Positions 9,446 through 19,588 are shown, numbered from the stretch's first letter. The stretch: 55,500 nt of DNA from Pseudogemmobacter bohemicus (GCF_003290025.1 NZ_QNHG01000002.1:390055-445554); one strand, 5' to 3'. Numbers and translations: made by a program. Notes: generated by a model from the sequence alone, not told the origin.

Positions 9446-11255
9446 AGCCATCCGCTTCCTGCTGGTCGACGATATCCCCGAGAACCTGCTCGCGCTGGAG
9501 ACGCTCTTGCAGCGCGACGGGCTGGAGATCCACAAGGCGCGCTCTGCTTCCGAGGCGCTGGAGCTGATGCTGCGCTACAATTTCCACCTCGCCTTTGTCG
9601 ATGTGCAGATGCCCGTTACCAATGGCTATGAACTTGCCGAGCTGATGCGCGGCACCGAGCGGACCCGCGAGATCCCGATCATCTTCGTAACCGCCGCCGA
9701 CCATAACGAGATCCGCCATTTCCAGGGCTATGAGGCCGGCGGGATCGACTATATCTACAAGCCGATCGACCCGATCATCCTGTGCTCCAAGGCCGAGGTT
9801 TTCTACCGGCTTGCGCAGCAGACCATCAACCTCGAACGCCAGCGCGACGAGCTGCGCGAAAGCGCGCGGGCGCGCGATCTTGCCATCGCCGCTTTGCGCG
9901 CCCATGCTGACAATTCGCCGCTCGGGCTGATCGAATGCGATGCGCGCCTCGTGCTGCGTGGCTGGTCGGGCGGTGCCGAACGGATATTCGGTATTGCTGC
10001 GGATCGGCTTCTGGGCCGGGATCTGGGCCGCGCCGGTTGTTTCCAGGCGGAGACGCTCGCGCAGTTCCGGGACTGGATCGCCAGCGCCGGCACGGTCGCG
10101 CGGCACAGCGCCGAGGTGGTGGCCACCGGCGCGAATGGTGAGATCAATTGCGAAATCCATGGCTCTGTGGTGATCGACCCGGCCACCGGCAGCCATTCGC
10201 TGTCGCTCCAGGTGCTGGAGACGACCGAGCGCCATCAGGCCGAAAAGGTCCGCGCCCTTCTGGTGGGGGAGCTGAACCACCGGATCAAGAACACGCTCGC
10301 CAATGTGCAGGCGATCATGCGGCAGACGCTGCGGACATCCTCGACCCTGCCGGAGTTCAATCAGCGCTTTTCCGGTCGTCTCCAGGCCCTGGCACGGGCG
10401 CATTCCATCCTTTCGGATGTCACATGGTCGAAGGCCTCGCTGGGGCAGCTGGTCCGGGATCAGATCGAGGCAGGAACGCTCGACCGCGATTGCATTGATG
10501 TCAGCGGCCCGGAGGTTGCGCTCTCGCCCGAAGTGACGCTGCGCCTTGCACTGATCCTGCATGAGCTGGGGACCAATGCGGCAAAATATGGCGCGCTGTC
10601 GCAGCCCTCGGGGCGGGTGGCGCTGTCCTGGAGTATCGGTGCCGAAGGGCTGAACGTGACCTGGCAGGAGGCCGGCGGCCCCGCCGTCACCGCGCCCACA
10701 AGGCGCGGTTTTGGTTCGGATCTGATCCGCAATGGCGTCGGCGATGGCCTTGTCGAGGTCGACTGGCGGCAAAGCGGCGTGGTCTGGCGTATCCTGATCC
10801 ATTCCGGCTTCACCCGCGAAGGGGCGGCGCGCGGCCCAGAGGCAAAAGCCGACAACCCCGCCACGACACCGCGCGACGGGATCCGAGACAGCCGGGTGCT
10901 GCTGGTCGAGGATGAGCCGCTGATCGCGATGGAGCTGTCCGATGTGATCGAAGATGCCGGCGCGAAGGTGGTGAAGGTCGCGGCCAGCCTTGATGAGGCG
11001 ATGGTCGCGGCGCGCACGCTGGATATCGACATGGCGCTGCTGGATGGCAATCTGCGCGGCGCGCCGGTGGATGTGGTCGCCCATACATTGCGGCTGCGTG
11101 GTGTGCCGTTTTGCTTCATCAGCGGTTACAGCCGCGAACAGCTGCCGCGCGATTTTCAGGACGCGCCGCTTTTGACCAAACCGGTGGAGCAGGACAAACT
11201 GCTGCAAGTCATGCTGGAGTTGCAATCAGGCAAATGGACGCCGGTGACGGGCTGA
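9435..11255 (+). CDS. REC - HWE/HisKA_2 histidine kinase - REC protein
   Basis: The product is 606 residues. The N-terminal receiver has Asp56 in FVDVQMPVTNGYE. A short helical linker leads to a PAS-like stretch (about 150-265). The HWE-type kinase core carries His282 in GELNHRIKNTL, with the conserved helix ARAHSILSD and the late HELGTNAAKYGAL box. A C-terminal receiver has Asp537 in ALLDGNLRG and the lysine of LLTKPVEQDK. HWE kinases often feed general stress or light responses in alphaproteobacteria. No membrane segment is present. The start overlaps cheR by eleven bases. This is the third gene of the cassette and is followed by about 0.9 kb of decayed DNA. Confidence 0.87.
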   Translation: MPHKAIRFLLVDDIPENLLALETLLQRDGLEIHKARSASEALELMLRYNFHLAFVDVQMPVTNGYELAELMRGTERTREIPIIFVTAADHNEIRHFQGYEAGGIDYIYKPIDPIILCSKAEVFYRLAQQTINLERQRDELRESARARDLAIAALRAHADNSPLGLIECDARLVLRGWSGGAERIFGIAADRLLGRDLGRAGCFQAETLAQFRDWIASAGTVARHSAEVVATGANGEINCEIHGSVVIDPATGSHSLSLQVLETTERHQAEKVRALLVGELNHRIKNTLANVQAIMRQTLRTSSTLPEFNQRFSGRLQALARAHSILSDVTWSKASLGQLVRDQIEAGTLDRDCIDVSGPEVALSPEVTLRLALILHELGTNAAKYGALSQPSGRVALSWSIGAEGLNVTWQEAGGPAVTAPTRRGFGSDLIRNGVGDGLVEVDWRQSGVVWRILIHSGFTREGAARGPEAKADNPATTPRDGIRDSRVLLVEDEPLIAMELSDVIEDAGAKVVKVAASLDEAMVAARTLDIDMALLDGNLRGAPVDVVAHTLRLRGVPFCFISGYSREQLPRDFQDAPLLTKPVEQDKLLQVMLELQSGKWTPVTG

Positions 11256-12170
11256 TCCGAACCGGTGCTTCACCAAACGCGCTGATCCCGGCAGCCCATA
11301 CAGAGATTGATGCCGGCTGCCAGCGCTGATCCCTGGTTCTTGCAGGATTCAATGCATTTTCAACCTCTTACCGATTGGGGTCTCCCAGAGACGCAATATA
11401 GCTCCCGGCGCCACTACTGACTTCCTCCGGTTTCTGGCGCGCAGCCCTGACCTGTGATTTCGCCGCTGCGGGGCCGGGCCCGCGAAGCAGCATCCCATCA
11501 TCAAAGGCGCGGAGGCCGGCCCCGGGGGCGCCCCCTCAGCGGCGAGATGGCTGTCGGAGAGGGGGGCGCCGCTGCCATGATCGGGGGACGCAGGCTCGTC
11601 AGAAAGGGTCACATTCAGATCATCCTCATCAAGGTCCAGATCAATGCCAGCGCCCTCTTCCGTCGCATCGGCGCCCGGCATAGAGGCCGGGAAACCGGCC
11701 CGGAGGAAAGACGCCATCTTCCCGGATTCCCACCTGAGGCGCGGCGACCATCTCGTCATCGCCCGTCGTGCTGAATTCGACGGCAATGCGGCCACAGAAT
11801 TGCTTTATGGCCACGAGGTCGCGCAGGTTGTCGAAATCACCCATGCCGCAGATGGGGGAGCTCCTCCGAATGCTGCATGGCCTGGCGGCTGAGGCTGCCG
11901 ACGGACAGACGATCGTGACTGATGCAACCTGTCTGAAAGCGCATCGCAGGGCCTCCAGCCTGCGGGTGAAAAAGGGGAAGCCGAAGACCCCAGCCCCGCT
12001 GCCGCGACCTGCAGATCGGAAAGGCTGCGCGGGTCCGGGACCGCCGAGGGCGAAAGATCAGGCAGCAGAACCCGCGGGTCCAGCGGGTCCAGCGCGTGCA
12101 GCTCTGTTCGGCCTGACAGCGGCACCGCCGGCCCCGACAGCGCAATCGCGATGATCGCCGCTGCAAAGGG
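11256..12170. other. Decayed region after the signalling cassette
   Basis: Apart from the transposase fragment at 11838-11975 I recognise no gene here. On the minus strand, frames covering 11844-11349 can be joined by one frameshift near 11710 to give an acidic peptide (IKQFCGRIAVEFSTTGD, later LDLDEDDLNV). It looks like former coding sequence but matches no family I can name. A proline-rich minus-strand frame around 11990-12125 is similarly unassignable. The region separates the kinase cassette from the recombinase remnant and is probably rearrangement debris. Confidence 0.4.
11838..11975 (+). pseudogene. IS5-family transposase fragment, inverted relative to the one at 4957
   Basis: The plus strand reads MGELLRMLHGLAAEAADGQ, TIVTDATCLKAHR and ASSLRVKKG, the middle of an IS427-group transposase. 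About 27 consecutive bases around TDATCLKAH are identical to the copy at 4957-5255. Both ends are truncated. The copy points away from the signalling cassette, as the first copy does on the other side. Confidence 0.65.
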
Positions 12171-13046
12171 CTACAACCCCGCCGCCCTGGTGAGGTTGAC
12201 CCTGAACCTGTCGCGTCTGCGCTGATAGCGTCGGGTCATTTCTGCGCTTGCATGGCCGAGTTGTTTCTGGACATGGCGCTCATCGACTTCGGCCGATGAG
12301 GCGAGGCCGGCGCGGAGGCTGTGGCCGGAGAAGAGGGCAGGGCGGTCGCCCTCGGGCAGGTCGCCGCGCAGCCCTGCCGCCCGGGCGGCGCGTTTGACCA
12401 GTCTGGCCACCTCGCGGTCATTGAGGCGGAGCGGCCCTGGTTCCTTCCCGCCGCCGGTGATGCGGCGAAACAGCGGCCCCTGGCTGATGCGCGCGAATCT
12501 CAGCCAAAGCTCCAGCGCGTCGAGCGGGCAGGTGGCGGGCGAGGAGCCGCGTCCGATCTCGACCTCGCGCCAGCCGGTTTTGCCGCGAAGCGTGACCAGC
12601 AGCCCGCCCGGCAGCAGTTCGATCCAGCCGCGCCCGTCCTCTGTCTGGTCGCGGCCCGCATCGAGGCCGGTGATCTCCGAGCGCCTGAGGCCCCCGGCAA
12701 AGCCGATCAGCAACATGGCGCGGTCGCGCAACCCGCGCAGGGTGCTGCGGTCGCAGGTCTCCAGCATGGCCATGAGATCCCCGGGCAGGATCGCCTCCTT
12801 CTGCCTGGGCGGGGCGGCATGGCTGTTGCGGATCCCTGCGAGGACGGTGGCGATATGGCGGTCGCGCCGGTCCAGCGTCAGGCCGCGTTGGGTATAGGCC
12901 CAGGTCAGCGCCGAGAGCCGGCGCTCGATGGTCGGGACCGCGTTCTTGCGCCCCCCGATCGACGTCGCGCCGGACGCACAGGCGGTGATGTAAAGCCCGA
13001 CGATCTGCGGGTCCGGTCGGATCGGGGCGGCATACAGACGTGCAGA
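12171..13046 (-). pseudogene. Tyrosine recombinase/integrase lacking its N-terminus
   Basis: The frame is open on the minus strand from 13046 to 12171, but the first ATG is at 12773 (200 codons). Codons upstream of that ATG are clearly part of the protein: IVGLYITACASG, TIERRLSALTWAYTQ and TVLAGIRNSHAAPPRQKEA form the core-binding domain. The catalytic domain has Arg in GGLRRSEI, Lys in RGKTG, HSLRAG, QLGH and the nucleophile Tyr in MTRRYQRRRD. A TGA just before 13046 and the absence of a start for the full domain indicate loss or a frameshift of the 5' end. An N-terminally short protein from 12773 could still be made but would lack DNA-core binding. It may once have driven integration of this island. 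Confidence 0.7.
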
Positions 13047-13189
13047 TCAGCCATCACCAAGAGATAAGAAGTCGCGATAATTTGAACGCTGCACGCTGCG
13101 GCCAATTGTCAGAGACATAATGCCCAATCGCTAAATTTTACGCGTTGGCCGATCTGGTGCGATAGAATCTGTGTGAGGTCATTGTTGAT

Positions 13190-14908
13190 ATGACCGCACT
13201 GGCGAACAATGCGGATGGTCTTGTGAAATCCGACCGATCGAACCGGGATAAAAGCCGTGACCCGGCAAGGCTGAAGGGATCTCTGACAATGCGGAAAGCC
13301 ACAAGGCTTTCGGTTTCGTCTGTGATTGTCTGGCCGGTGCAGGCGGCGCTGATCGCCTGGACCATTTCGGATCTGATCGCGGGCGAGGTGCCGGCCTGGT
13401 ATGCGGCGCTGCTGTTCATCCTGCTCAGCGGGCTGCGGGCGGGCCTCGACTGGCGGGCCGAGGCGGCGGCGCAGGTCGAGGCGGCGAGGACCATCGCTGA
13501 TCTGCGGTTGCAACTGCTGGATTCGGCGGTCTGGCGTTCACCTGCGGGACCGGGCGAGGATGCGGCCGCGCAGGCGGCCCTGATGGGCGAGAAGGCGGCC
13601 ATGCTGCGCCCCTGGCTGGAGAAGTTCCTGCCCGCCATGGGCCGTGCCAGGATCGTCCCGGTGGTGATCCTGGCGCTGGTCGCGAGCCAGAGCTGGACGG
13701 CAGCGCTGGCTCTGGCGGTCACCGGGCCGCTGATTCCGGTCTTCATGATGCTGATCGGCTATGCGGCGCAGGCGGCCTCGCGCGATCATCTGGTCGAAGC
13801 GGGGGCGCTGAACCGGCTGCTGATCGACCGCATCGCAGCCCTTGCCGACCTGAGGTTTCTGGGCGCCGTGGGGCAGGCCGGAGCCGATCTGGAAACCCGT
13901 GCCGCTGATCTGCGCGCGCGGGTGATGAAGGTTCTGCGCCTCGCCTTCCTGTCCTCGACGGTGCTGGAACTGATGGCTTCGCTCGGGGTGGCGCTGGTCG
14001 CGGTGCAGATGGGGGTCTCGCTCCTCGGGCTGGTGTCCTGGGGCGGGTGGGGCGGACAGATCAGCGCCTTCGGGGCGATCTTTGTCCTTTTGATCGTGCC
14101 GGATTTCTATCAGCCGATGCGGGATCTGGCAGCGTCCTGGCATGATCGGGCGGCGGCTCTGGCGGTGCTGGACGAGGCGCGGGCCGCGCTGGCGCAGGAC
14201 GGGCCGCGCATCCTGGGCGAGGGCGCAGTCCCCGCCGCCCGCAGCGACAGGCCCTTGCCGCTGCGCTGGCAGGGTCTGGTGATTTCGCCCGGACAGGGTG
14301 CCGCGATTGCTGTGCCGGACGGATGCCTGTTGCCCCGGACGGCCACGGCGGTCACCGGGCCAAGCGGGATCGGCAAGACCACATTGCTGGCCACGCTAGC
14401 GGGGCTGCGCCCGGCACTGTCCGGCACCATCCGCTTTGGCGATGTCGGGCTTTCGGACGCGACGGTCGCGGGTCTGCGCGGCGCGACCGGCTGGCTGCCG
14501 CAGCAGCCGCGCTTTCCGGCGATGAGCCTGCGCCGCTGGCTGCGCCTTGCCGCGCCGGAGGCCACCGACGACGCCCTGATCGAGGCGCTGCATCGCGCCC
14601 GCGCCGGTCATGTCCTGGCCGCGCTGCCGCAGGGCCTTGGCACCCGCCTTGGCGAGACCGGCGGCGGTGTCTCGGGCGGCGAGGCGCGCCGGCTGATGAT
14701 CGCCCGCGCGCTGCTTGCGCCCCCGGCGCTTCTGCTGGCGGATGAGCCGACCGCGGATCTGGATGCGACCTCTGCGCAAGAGATTACCGGGGCGCTGCTG
14801 GCGCTGCGCGGCTCGGGCAGCGCGCTGCTGATCGCGACACATGACGCAGGGCTGATCGAGGCGATGGATCACGTCATCGCGCTACACCCCGGGAGGGCGG
14901 CCGCATGA
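13190..14908 (+). CDS. cydD: Thiol reductant ABC exporter subunit CydD
   Basis: The 572-residue half-transporter starts with a six-helix ABC exporter domain (about 40-330). A nucleotide-binding domain follows, with Walker A GPSGIGKTTLL, signature VSGGEARR and Walker B LLLADEPTADLD. With CydC it exports cysteine/glutathione to the periplasm and is needed to assemble cytochrome bd. The start at 13190 gives the usual leader before the first helix; an internal ATG at 13289 has a good GAAGGGA site and would shorten it by 33 residues. The stop overlaps cydC by four bases. It is the first gene of cydDCABX, transcribed away from the recombinase remnant. Confidence 0.9.
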   Translation: MTALANNADGLVKSDRSNRDKSRDPARLKGSLTMRKATRLSVSSVIVWPVQAALIAWTISDLIAGEVPAWYAALLFILLSGLRAGLDWRAEAAAQVEAARTIADLRLQLLDSAVWRSPAGPGEDAAAQAALMGEKAAMLRPWLEKFLPAMGRARIVPVVILALVASQSWTAALALAVTGPLIPVFMMLIGYAAQAASRDHLVEAGALNRLLIDRIAALADLRFLGAVGQAGADLETRAADLRARVMKVLRLAFLSSTVLELMASLGVALVAVQMGVSLLGLVSWGGWGGQISAFGAIFVLLIVPDFYQPMRDLAASWHDRAAALAVLDEARAALAQDGPRILGEGAVPAARSDRPLPLRWQGLVISPGQGAAIAVPDGCLLPRTATAVTGPSGIGKTTLLATLAGLRPALSGTIRFGDVGLSDATVAGLRGATGWLPQQPRFPAMSLRRWLRLAAPEATDDALIEALHRARAGHVLAALPQGLGTRLGETGGGVSGGEARRLMIARALLAPPALLLADEPTADLDATSAQEITGALLALRGSGSALLIATHDAGLIEAMDHVIALHPGRAAA

Positions 14909-16632
14909 GACATCTTGCCGCCGTCATCCGGGAACTGAACGAAGGCAATGGCCGGCATCTGCGGCGCGCGGCCGTTCTGGCGGCGCTGGTGCCGCTTGCG
15001 GGGGCAGCGCTTCTGGGCCTCTCGGGATGGTTCATCGCCGCATCCGCGATGGCGGGTGCGGCCGGGCTTGGCCTTGTCTTCGACTTCCTGCGCCCCTCGG
15101 GTGGCATCCGAACGCTGACGCTGATCCGCGCCGCCTCGCGCTATGGCGAGCGGCTGCTGGGGCATGATGCCACGCTGCGGGCATTGGAACGGCTGCGGCT
15201 GCGGCTGTTCCGTGATCTTTCCGCTGTGCCGCTTCATACGCTGGCGCGGCGTCATTCGGCGCAGATGCTCAACCGGCTGACCGCCGATGTCGAGGCGCTT
15301 GAGGGGGTGCTGATCCGTCTTGTCTTCCCGACGATTGCGGCGGCGCTGTCGCTGCTGGTCGGGCTGGGGGTGATCTGGATCATCGGGGGGGGGGCGCTTG
15401 CCGGGGCGCTGGCGGCCATCTGGGCGACGGGGATCCTGTGTCTGGCACGGCTGGCGGGGCCTGGACAGCGCGCCCATGCCCGCCGGGAAGAGGCGGCGCT
15501 GCAGGCGATCCGCGCGCGTTCAGCCGGGCTTTTGGCGCTGCGCGGGGATCTGCTGATGCAGGGGCTGCTGCCGCAGGGTCTTGATCAGACAAAGGCGGCG
15601 ATCACCCGCGCAACCAAGGCGCGCGGCGGCCAGGATCTGACGGGTCGTCTGGCCGGGGTGGTGATGCATCTCACGCCGGGCATGGCGATTGCCGCAACCC
15701 TGGCCCTGGGGGGCAGCCTTTCGCCGGCGCTGCTGCTGACGGTGATCCTGATCAATCTTGCCCTGACCGAATGCCTTCGGCTGTTGTGGCGTGGCTGGTC
15801 CGAGCGCGGGCGGATCGAACTGGCGGCCCGCAATCTGGCGCGGCGGGTCCCGGATGCCCGGCCAGCACCGGCGGTGATGCCAGCACCCCTTCGCCCTGGC
15901 GCAGTCCTGCTGACGGTCAGCAAGCTTGTGGTGCGCGCCCATGACAGCGGCAGGGAGCTGAGCGCAGCCCTGGATTTCACGCTGGACCCTGGTGAGACCC
16001 TGGCGATCCATGCGCCATCGGGCGCGGGGAAATCCACCCTTCTGGGCATGCTGGCAGGAGCAGCCGCGTCAAAGCCGGGCGAGATCACCCTTCTGGGCCG
16101 CGATCTGTGCCAATGGCCCGAATCCGATCTGCGCGCCCGGCTGACGCTGGTGCCGCAGCGGCCCGCGCTGATCGCCGGATCGCTGGCCGACAATCTCCGC
16201 ATTGCCGATCCGCAGGCCGATGACGCGGCACTTGCGGCGGTGATGCAGGCTGTGGCCCTGTCGCATTTTCTCACAACGCCCGAAGGGCTCGGGCGGCAAT
16301 TGGGCGAGCGTGGTGCCGGCCTTTCCGGCGGTGAGACCCGGCGTCTGGCGCTGGCGCGCGCGCTGTTGCGGCAGCCGGACATCCTTCTGATCGACGAACC
16401 GACCGAGGGGCTGGACCCGGCCAATGCGGCGGCTGTCCTGCAGGGGCTGCGCGCCTGTCTGCCCCGGTCGGGGATCATTCTCGTCTCGCATCGCGAAAGC
16501 GATCTGGCCGGCGCCGACCGGCGCCTGCAACTGCCACCGGCTGACCGTGACAGTCAGATGCCACCAGCCGCGCCAACCCCTTCCCCACATCACACTCCGG
16601 GGCACCGCCCCCCTCAGAAAGGAGGCTCCTGA
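14905..16632 (+). CDS. cydC: Thiol reductant ABC exporter subunit CydC
   Basis: The 575-residue partner of CydD has a membrane domain at about 20-310. The ATPase domain carries Walker A APSGAGKSTLLGML, signature LSGGETRRLALARALL and Walker B ILLIDEPTEGLD. The heterodimer supplies the reducing periplasm needed for heme loading of cytochrome bd. The start overlaps cydD (ATGAG) and the stop shares one base with the cydA ATG, showing tight translational coupling. The last 30 residues are proline/histidine-rich and probably not structured. Confidence 0.9.
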   Translation: MRHLAAVIRELNEGNGRHLRRAAVLAALVPLAGAALLGLSGWFIAASAMAGAAGLGLVFDFLRPSGGIRTLTLIRAASRYGERLLGHDATLRALERLRLRLFRDLSAVPLHTLARRHSAQMLNRLTADVEALEGVLIRLVFPTIAAALSLLVGLGVIWIIGGGALAGALAAIWATGILCLARLAGPGQRAHARREEAALQAIRARSAGLLALRGDLLMQGLLPQGLDQTKAAITRATKARGGQDLTGRLAGVVMHLTPGMAIAATLALGGSLSPALLLTVILINLALTECLRLLWRGWSERGRIELAARNLARRVPDARPAPAVMPAPLRPGAVLLTVSKLVVRAHDSGRELSAALDFTLDPGETLAIHAPSGAGKSTLLGMLAGAAASKPGEITLLGRDLCQWPESDLRARLTLVPQRPALIAGSLADNLRIADPQADDAALAAVMQAVALSHFLTTPEGLGRQLGERGAGLSGGETRRLALARALLRQPDILLIDEPTEGLDPANAAAVLQGLRACLPRSGIILVSHRESDLAGADRRLQLPPADRDSQMPPAAPTPSPHHTPGHRPPQKGGS

Positions 16633-18236
16633 TGGAATTTGACGTCGTTGACCTGTCACGACTGCAATTTGCCGTGACGGCCATGTATCACTTCATCTTC
16701 GTGCCGCTGACCCTTGGCCTGTCGCTGCTCGTGGCGATCATGGAGACGGTCTATGTTATGACCCGCCGCCCCGTCTGGCGGCAGATGACGAAATTCTGGG
16801 GCACGCTTTTCGGCATCAACTTCGTGCTGGGCGTCGCCACCGGGATCACGATGGAATTCCAGTTCGGCATGAACTGGAGCTATTACAGTGTCTATGTCGG
16901 CGATGTGTTCGGGGCTCCGCTGGCGCTGGAAGGGCTGATGGCCTTTTTCCTTGAGGCGACCTTTGTGGGCCTCTGGTTCTTCGGCTGGGACCGGCTTTCG
17001 GCCCGCGCCCATTGCATCGTGGCCTGGTGCGTGGCGATCGGCAGCAATTTCTCGGCGCTGTGGATCCTGATCGCCAATGGCTGGATGCAGAACCCGGTCG
17101 GCGCGGTGTTCAACCCCGATACGATGCGGATGGAGATCGAGAGCTTCTTCGAGGTCATCTTCAACCCGGTCGCCCAGGCGAAATTCGTCCATACCGTCAG
17201 CGCGGGCTATGTCGCGGCCTCGATCTTCGTCATCGGGGTTTCGAGCTGGTTCCTGATCAAGGGGCGCCACACCGAACTGGCGCGGCGGTCGATCACGGTC
17301 GCCTGTTCCTTCGGTCTGGCCTCTGTCATGGCGGTGATCGTTCTGGGGGATGAAAGCGGCTACGAGACCACCCATGCGCAACGCATGAAGCTGGCCGCGA
17401 TGGAGGGCATGTGGGAAACGCAGGCAGCCCCCGCATCCTTCACGCTTTTCGGTCTGCCCGACCAGGAGGCGCGCGAGACGCGCTATGCGGTGCATGTTCC
17501 CTATGTCATGGGGCTGATCGGCACGCGGTCCCTGACCGAGGAAATTGCCGGTATCGAAGATCTGGTGAAGGAGTCGGAAGAGCGTGTCCGCTCCGGCATC
17601 ATCGCCTGGGACGCCCTCCAGACCATTCGCACTCAGCGCGCGGACACCCCGCCCGGGGTGCGCGAAACCTTCGAGGCGAACGGCGGCAACCTGGGCTACG
17701 GCATGCTGCTGATGCGCTATGTCGAGGATCCGCGCGACGCCACCGAGGCCCAGATCGCCCAGGCCGCCGCAGATACGATCCCGACGGTCTGGCCGCTGTT
17801 CTGGTCCTTCCGCATCATGGTCGGCGCGGGGTTCCTGATGCTCGGCTTCCTGGCCTATATGTTCTGGCGCACCAATTTCCGCCAGGGGCGCTATCCCAAC
17901 TGGGTCCTGCGCGGCGCCGTCCTGATGATCCCGGTTCCCTGGATCGCCATCGAGGCCGGCTGGTTCGTGGCCGAGTTCGGGCGCCAGCCCTGGACGGTGG
18001 ACGGTCTGCTTCCGACCTTCCTGTCGGCCAGCCGCCTGTCGGTTGCCGATCTGCTGATCACGCTGGCGGGCTTTGTCACGCTTTACACGGTGCTTCTGGT
18101 GATCGAGGTCCGGCTGATGCTGGCCGCGATCCGCAAAGGTCCGGTGCAGGATGCGGAAGAAACCGACGCCTGGAACAAAGCGCATCAGGCCCGCCTTTCC
18201 GGCGTGCTTGCCACCGATATCAAGCCTGCGGAGTGA
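16632..18236 (+). CDS. cydA: Cytochrome bd ubiquinol oxidase subunit I
   Basis: The 534-residue multi-helix membrane protein has the expected N-terminus: [16 protein letters not shown] holds His20, the heme b595-side ligand. [10 protein letters not shown] holds the histidine equivalent to E. coli His186, and SFRIMVG is probably the methionine ligand region of heme b558. [13 protein letters not shown] is the classic CydA signature. The length and the inserted periplasmic loop (about 255-390) fit a long-Q-loop CydA rather than short CioA. It oxidises quinol and reduces oxygen with high affinity, aiding growth at low oxygen or under stress. A GGAGG lies just upstream inside the cydC tail. Confidence 0.93.
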   Translation: MEFDVVDLSRLQFAVTAMYHFIFVPLTLGLSLLVAIMETVYVMTRRPVWRQMTKFWGTLFGINFVLGVATGITMEFQFGMNWSYYSVYVGDVFGAPLALEGLMAFFLEATFVGLWFFGWDRLSARAHCIVAWCVAIGSNFSALWILIANGWMQNPVGAVFNPDTMRMEIESFFEVIFNPVAQAKFVHTVSAGYVAASIFVIGVSSWFLIKGRHTELARRSITVACSFGLASVMAVIVLGDESGYETTHAQRMKLAAMEGMWETQAAPASFTLFGLPDQEARETRYAVHVPYVMGLIGTRSLTEEIAGIEDLVKESEERVRSGIIAWDALQTIRTQRADTPPGVRETFEANGGNLGYGMLLMRYVEDPRDATEAQIAQAAADTIPTVWPLFWSFRIMVGAGFLMLGFLAYMFWRTNFRQGRYPNWVLRGAVLMIPVPWIAIEAGWFVAEFGRQPWTVDGLLPTFLSASRLSVADLLITLAGFVTLYTVLLVIEVRLMLAAIRKGPVQDAEETDAWNKAHQARLSGVLATDIKPAE

Positions 18237-18243
18237 CCCGAGC

Positions 18244-19404
18244 ATGATCCTGCATGAATTTATCAGCTATGAGATGCTGCGTCTGATCTGGTGGGGGCTG
18301 ATGGGGTTCCTCCTGATCGGCTTTGCGATGACCGATGGCTTTGACATGGGGGTTGGCGCGCTGTTGCCCTTTGCGGCCCGCACCGATGTCGAGCGGCGCA
18401 TTGCCATCAATACAATCGGCCCGGTCTGGGAGGGCAACCAGGTCTGGCTGATCCTTGGCGGCGGCGCGATCTTCGCCGCCTGGCCACCGCTTTATGCGGT
18501 CAGCTTTTCGGGGTTCTATCTTGCGATGTTCCTGATCCTGGCGGCCCTGATCCTGCGGCCCGTCGGGTTCAAATACCGCAACAAGAAAGAGGATCCGAAA
18601 TGGCGGACCCGCTGGGACTGGGCGCTGTTCATCGGCGGCGCGGTTCCGGCGCTGACCTTCGGGATCGCGGTCGGAAATGCGCTTCAGGGGGTGCCTTTCC
18701 AGCTGACAGAGATGATGGTGCCGCTTTACCCCGGCAATGCGCTGATGAAGCTGCTCGCGCTGCTCAATCCGTTTGCGCTGCTGGTTGGTATTGTCAGCCT
18801 GACCATGCTGATCACCCATGGCGCGGCCTGGCTTTCGTTCAAGGCGGAAGGCATGGTCGCGGTCCGGGCGCGCCGGATCGGGGTCGTGACCGGGGGGATT
18901 GCGATCCTCGGGTTCCTGGCGGCCGGGCTCTGGCTGGCCTTCGGCATTCCGGCCTATCACTATGTTGGAGTGGTTGATCCCGCAGGCCCGTCCAACCCGC
19001 ATCTGACTGCGATGGCACGGGGCGGGTCCTGGCTTGCGGCCTATCAGATCCGGCCCTGGATCGCGGTTGCGCCGGTGCTGGGGGTGATCGGTATCGCCTT
19101 GGCCGCATTCGGTCTGTCACGCGGGGCCGGCGGCTGGTCGCTCCTCGCCTCGAAACTGGGTATTCTCGGCGTGATCTCAACCGTCGGGCTGACGATGTTT
19201 CCCTTCATCCTGCCGTCGTCGCTGGATCCGAAATCCTCGCTGACCGTCTGGAATGCCTCGTCGTCGCACCAGACCCTGTTCATCATGCTGGGCGCCACGC
19301 TGATCTTCATGCCGATCATTCTGGCCTATACCGCCTGGGTATACCGGGTGCTCTGGGGCAAGGTCGGCGCGGACGAGCTGACAAAAAATCCCAATGCCTA
19401 TTGA
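18244..19404 (+). CDS. cydB: Cytochrome bd ubiquinol oxidase subunit II
   Basis: The product is 386 residues. An N-terminal [19 protein letters not shown] is followed by [15 protein letters not shown] and [17 protein letters not shown], hallmark CydB sequences, with eight to nine membrane helices. It pairs with CydA. I chose the ATG at 18244, seven bases after the cydA stop; an earlier in-frame ATG at 18151 lies inside cydA and would add a non-homologous leader. cydX follows 18 bases downstream. Confidence 0.93.
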   Translation: MILHEFISYEMLRLIWWGLMGFLLIGFAMTDGFDMGVGALLPFAARTDVERRIAINTIGPVWEGNQVWLILGGGAIFAAWPPLYAVSFSGFYLAMFLILAALILRPVGFKYRNKKEDPKWRTRWDWALFIGGAVPALTFGIAVGNALQGVPFQLTEMMVPLYPGNALMKLLALLNPFALLVGIVSLTMLITHGAAWLSFKAEGMVAVRARRIGVVTGGIAILGFLAAGLWLAFGIPAYHYVGVVDPAGPSNPHLTAMARGGSWLAAYQIRPWIAVAPVLGVIGIALAAFGLSRGAGGWSLLASKLGILGVISTVGLTMFPFILPSSLDPKSSLTVWNASSSHQTLFIMLGATLIFMPIILAYTAWVYRVLWGKVGADELTKNPNAY

Positions 19405-19422
19405 CCCGGAAGGAACTCTGAA

Positions 19423-19539
19423 ATGTGGTATTTCGCCTGGATGCTCGGGCTGCCGGTGGCAGCGATGTTCGCAGTCATCAATGCGATGTGGTTTGAAATG
19501 AGCGAGGACCGTCGCCATTCCGGCGCATCGGAAGACTGA
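19423..19539 (+). CDS. cydX: Cytochrome bd small subunit CydX
   Basis: This 38-residue single-helix protein begins MWYFAWMLGLPVAAMFAV, followed by a short charged tail (FEMSEDRRHS). The MWYFAWxLG start is diagnostic for CydX/CbdX, which stabilises the hemes of the bd oxidase. AAGGAAC precedes the ATG by a few bases. It completes the operon cydDCABX and is short enough to be missed by default gene callers. Confidence 0.9.
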   Translation: MWYFAWMLGLPVAAMFAVINAMWFEMSEDRRHSGASED

Positions 19540-19565
19540 GACCAGACCCTCATGCGGGGTAAGGC

Positions 19566-19588
19566 GCTGCTCGCGGTTCGCGGGCAGC
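19566..19588 (+). terminator. Hairpin after cydX
   Basis: GCTGCTCGCG and CGCGGGCAGC pair over ten positions (one G-T wobble) around a GTT loop, 26 bases after the cydX stop. There is no strong T-run after it, so it may be a weak terminator or a 3'-end protecting hairpin. Confidence 0.4.

Noticed and set aside
9375-11225. 616-codon minus-strand open frame
   Set aside because: It is exactly antisense to the REC-HWE kinase gene, has low-complexity Arg/Gln/His content and no family motif; typical shadow frame in GC-rich DNA.
13090-13190. FNR box before cydDCABX
   Set aside because: No TTGAT-N4-ATCAA dyad was found in the 100 bases upstream.
13190-13289. Shorter cydD starting at 13289
   Set aside because: It has a better ribosome site, but the longer form matches the usual leader before the first helix; kept as an alternative only.
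16656-18245. 529-codon minus-strand open frame
   Set aside because: Antisense to cydA, whose heme-ligand motifs are unambiguous; composition is His/Arg/Asp-rich without structure.
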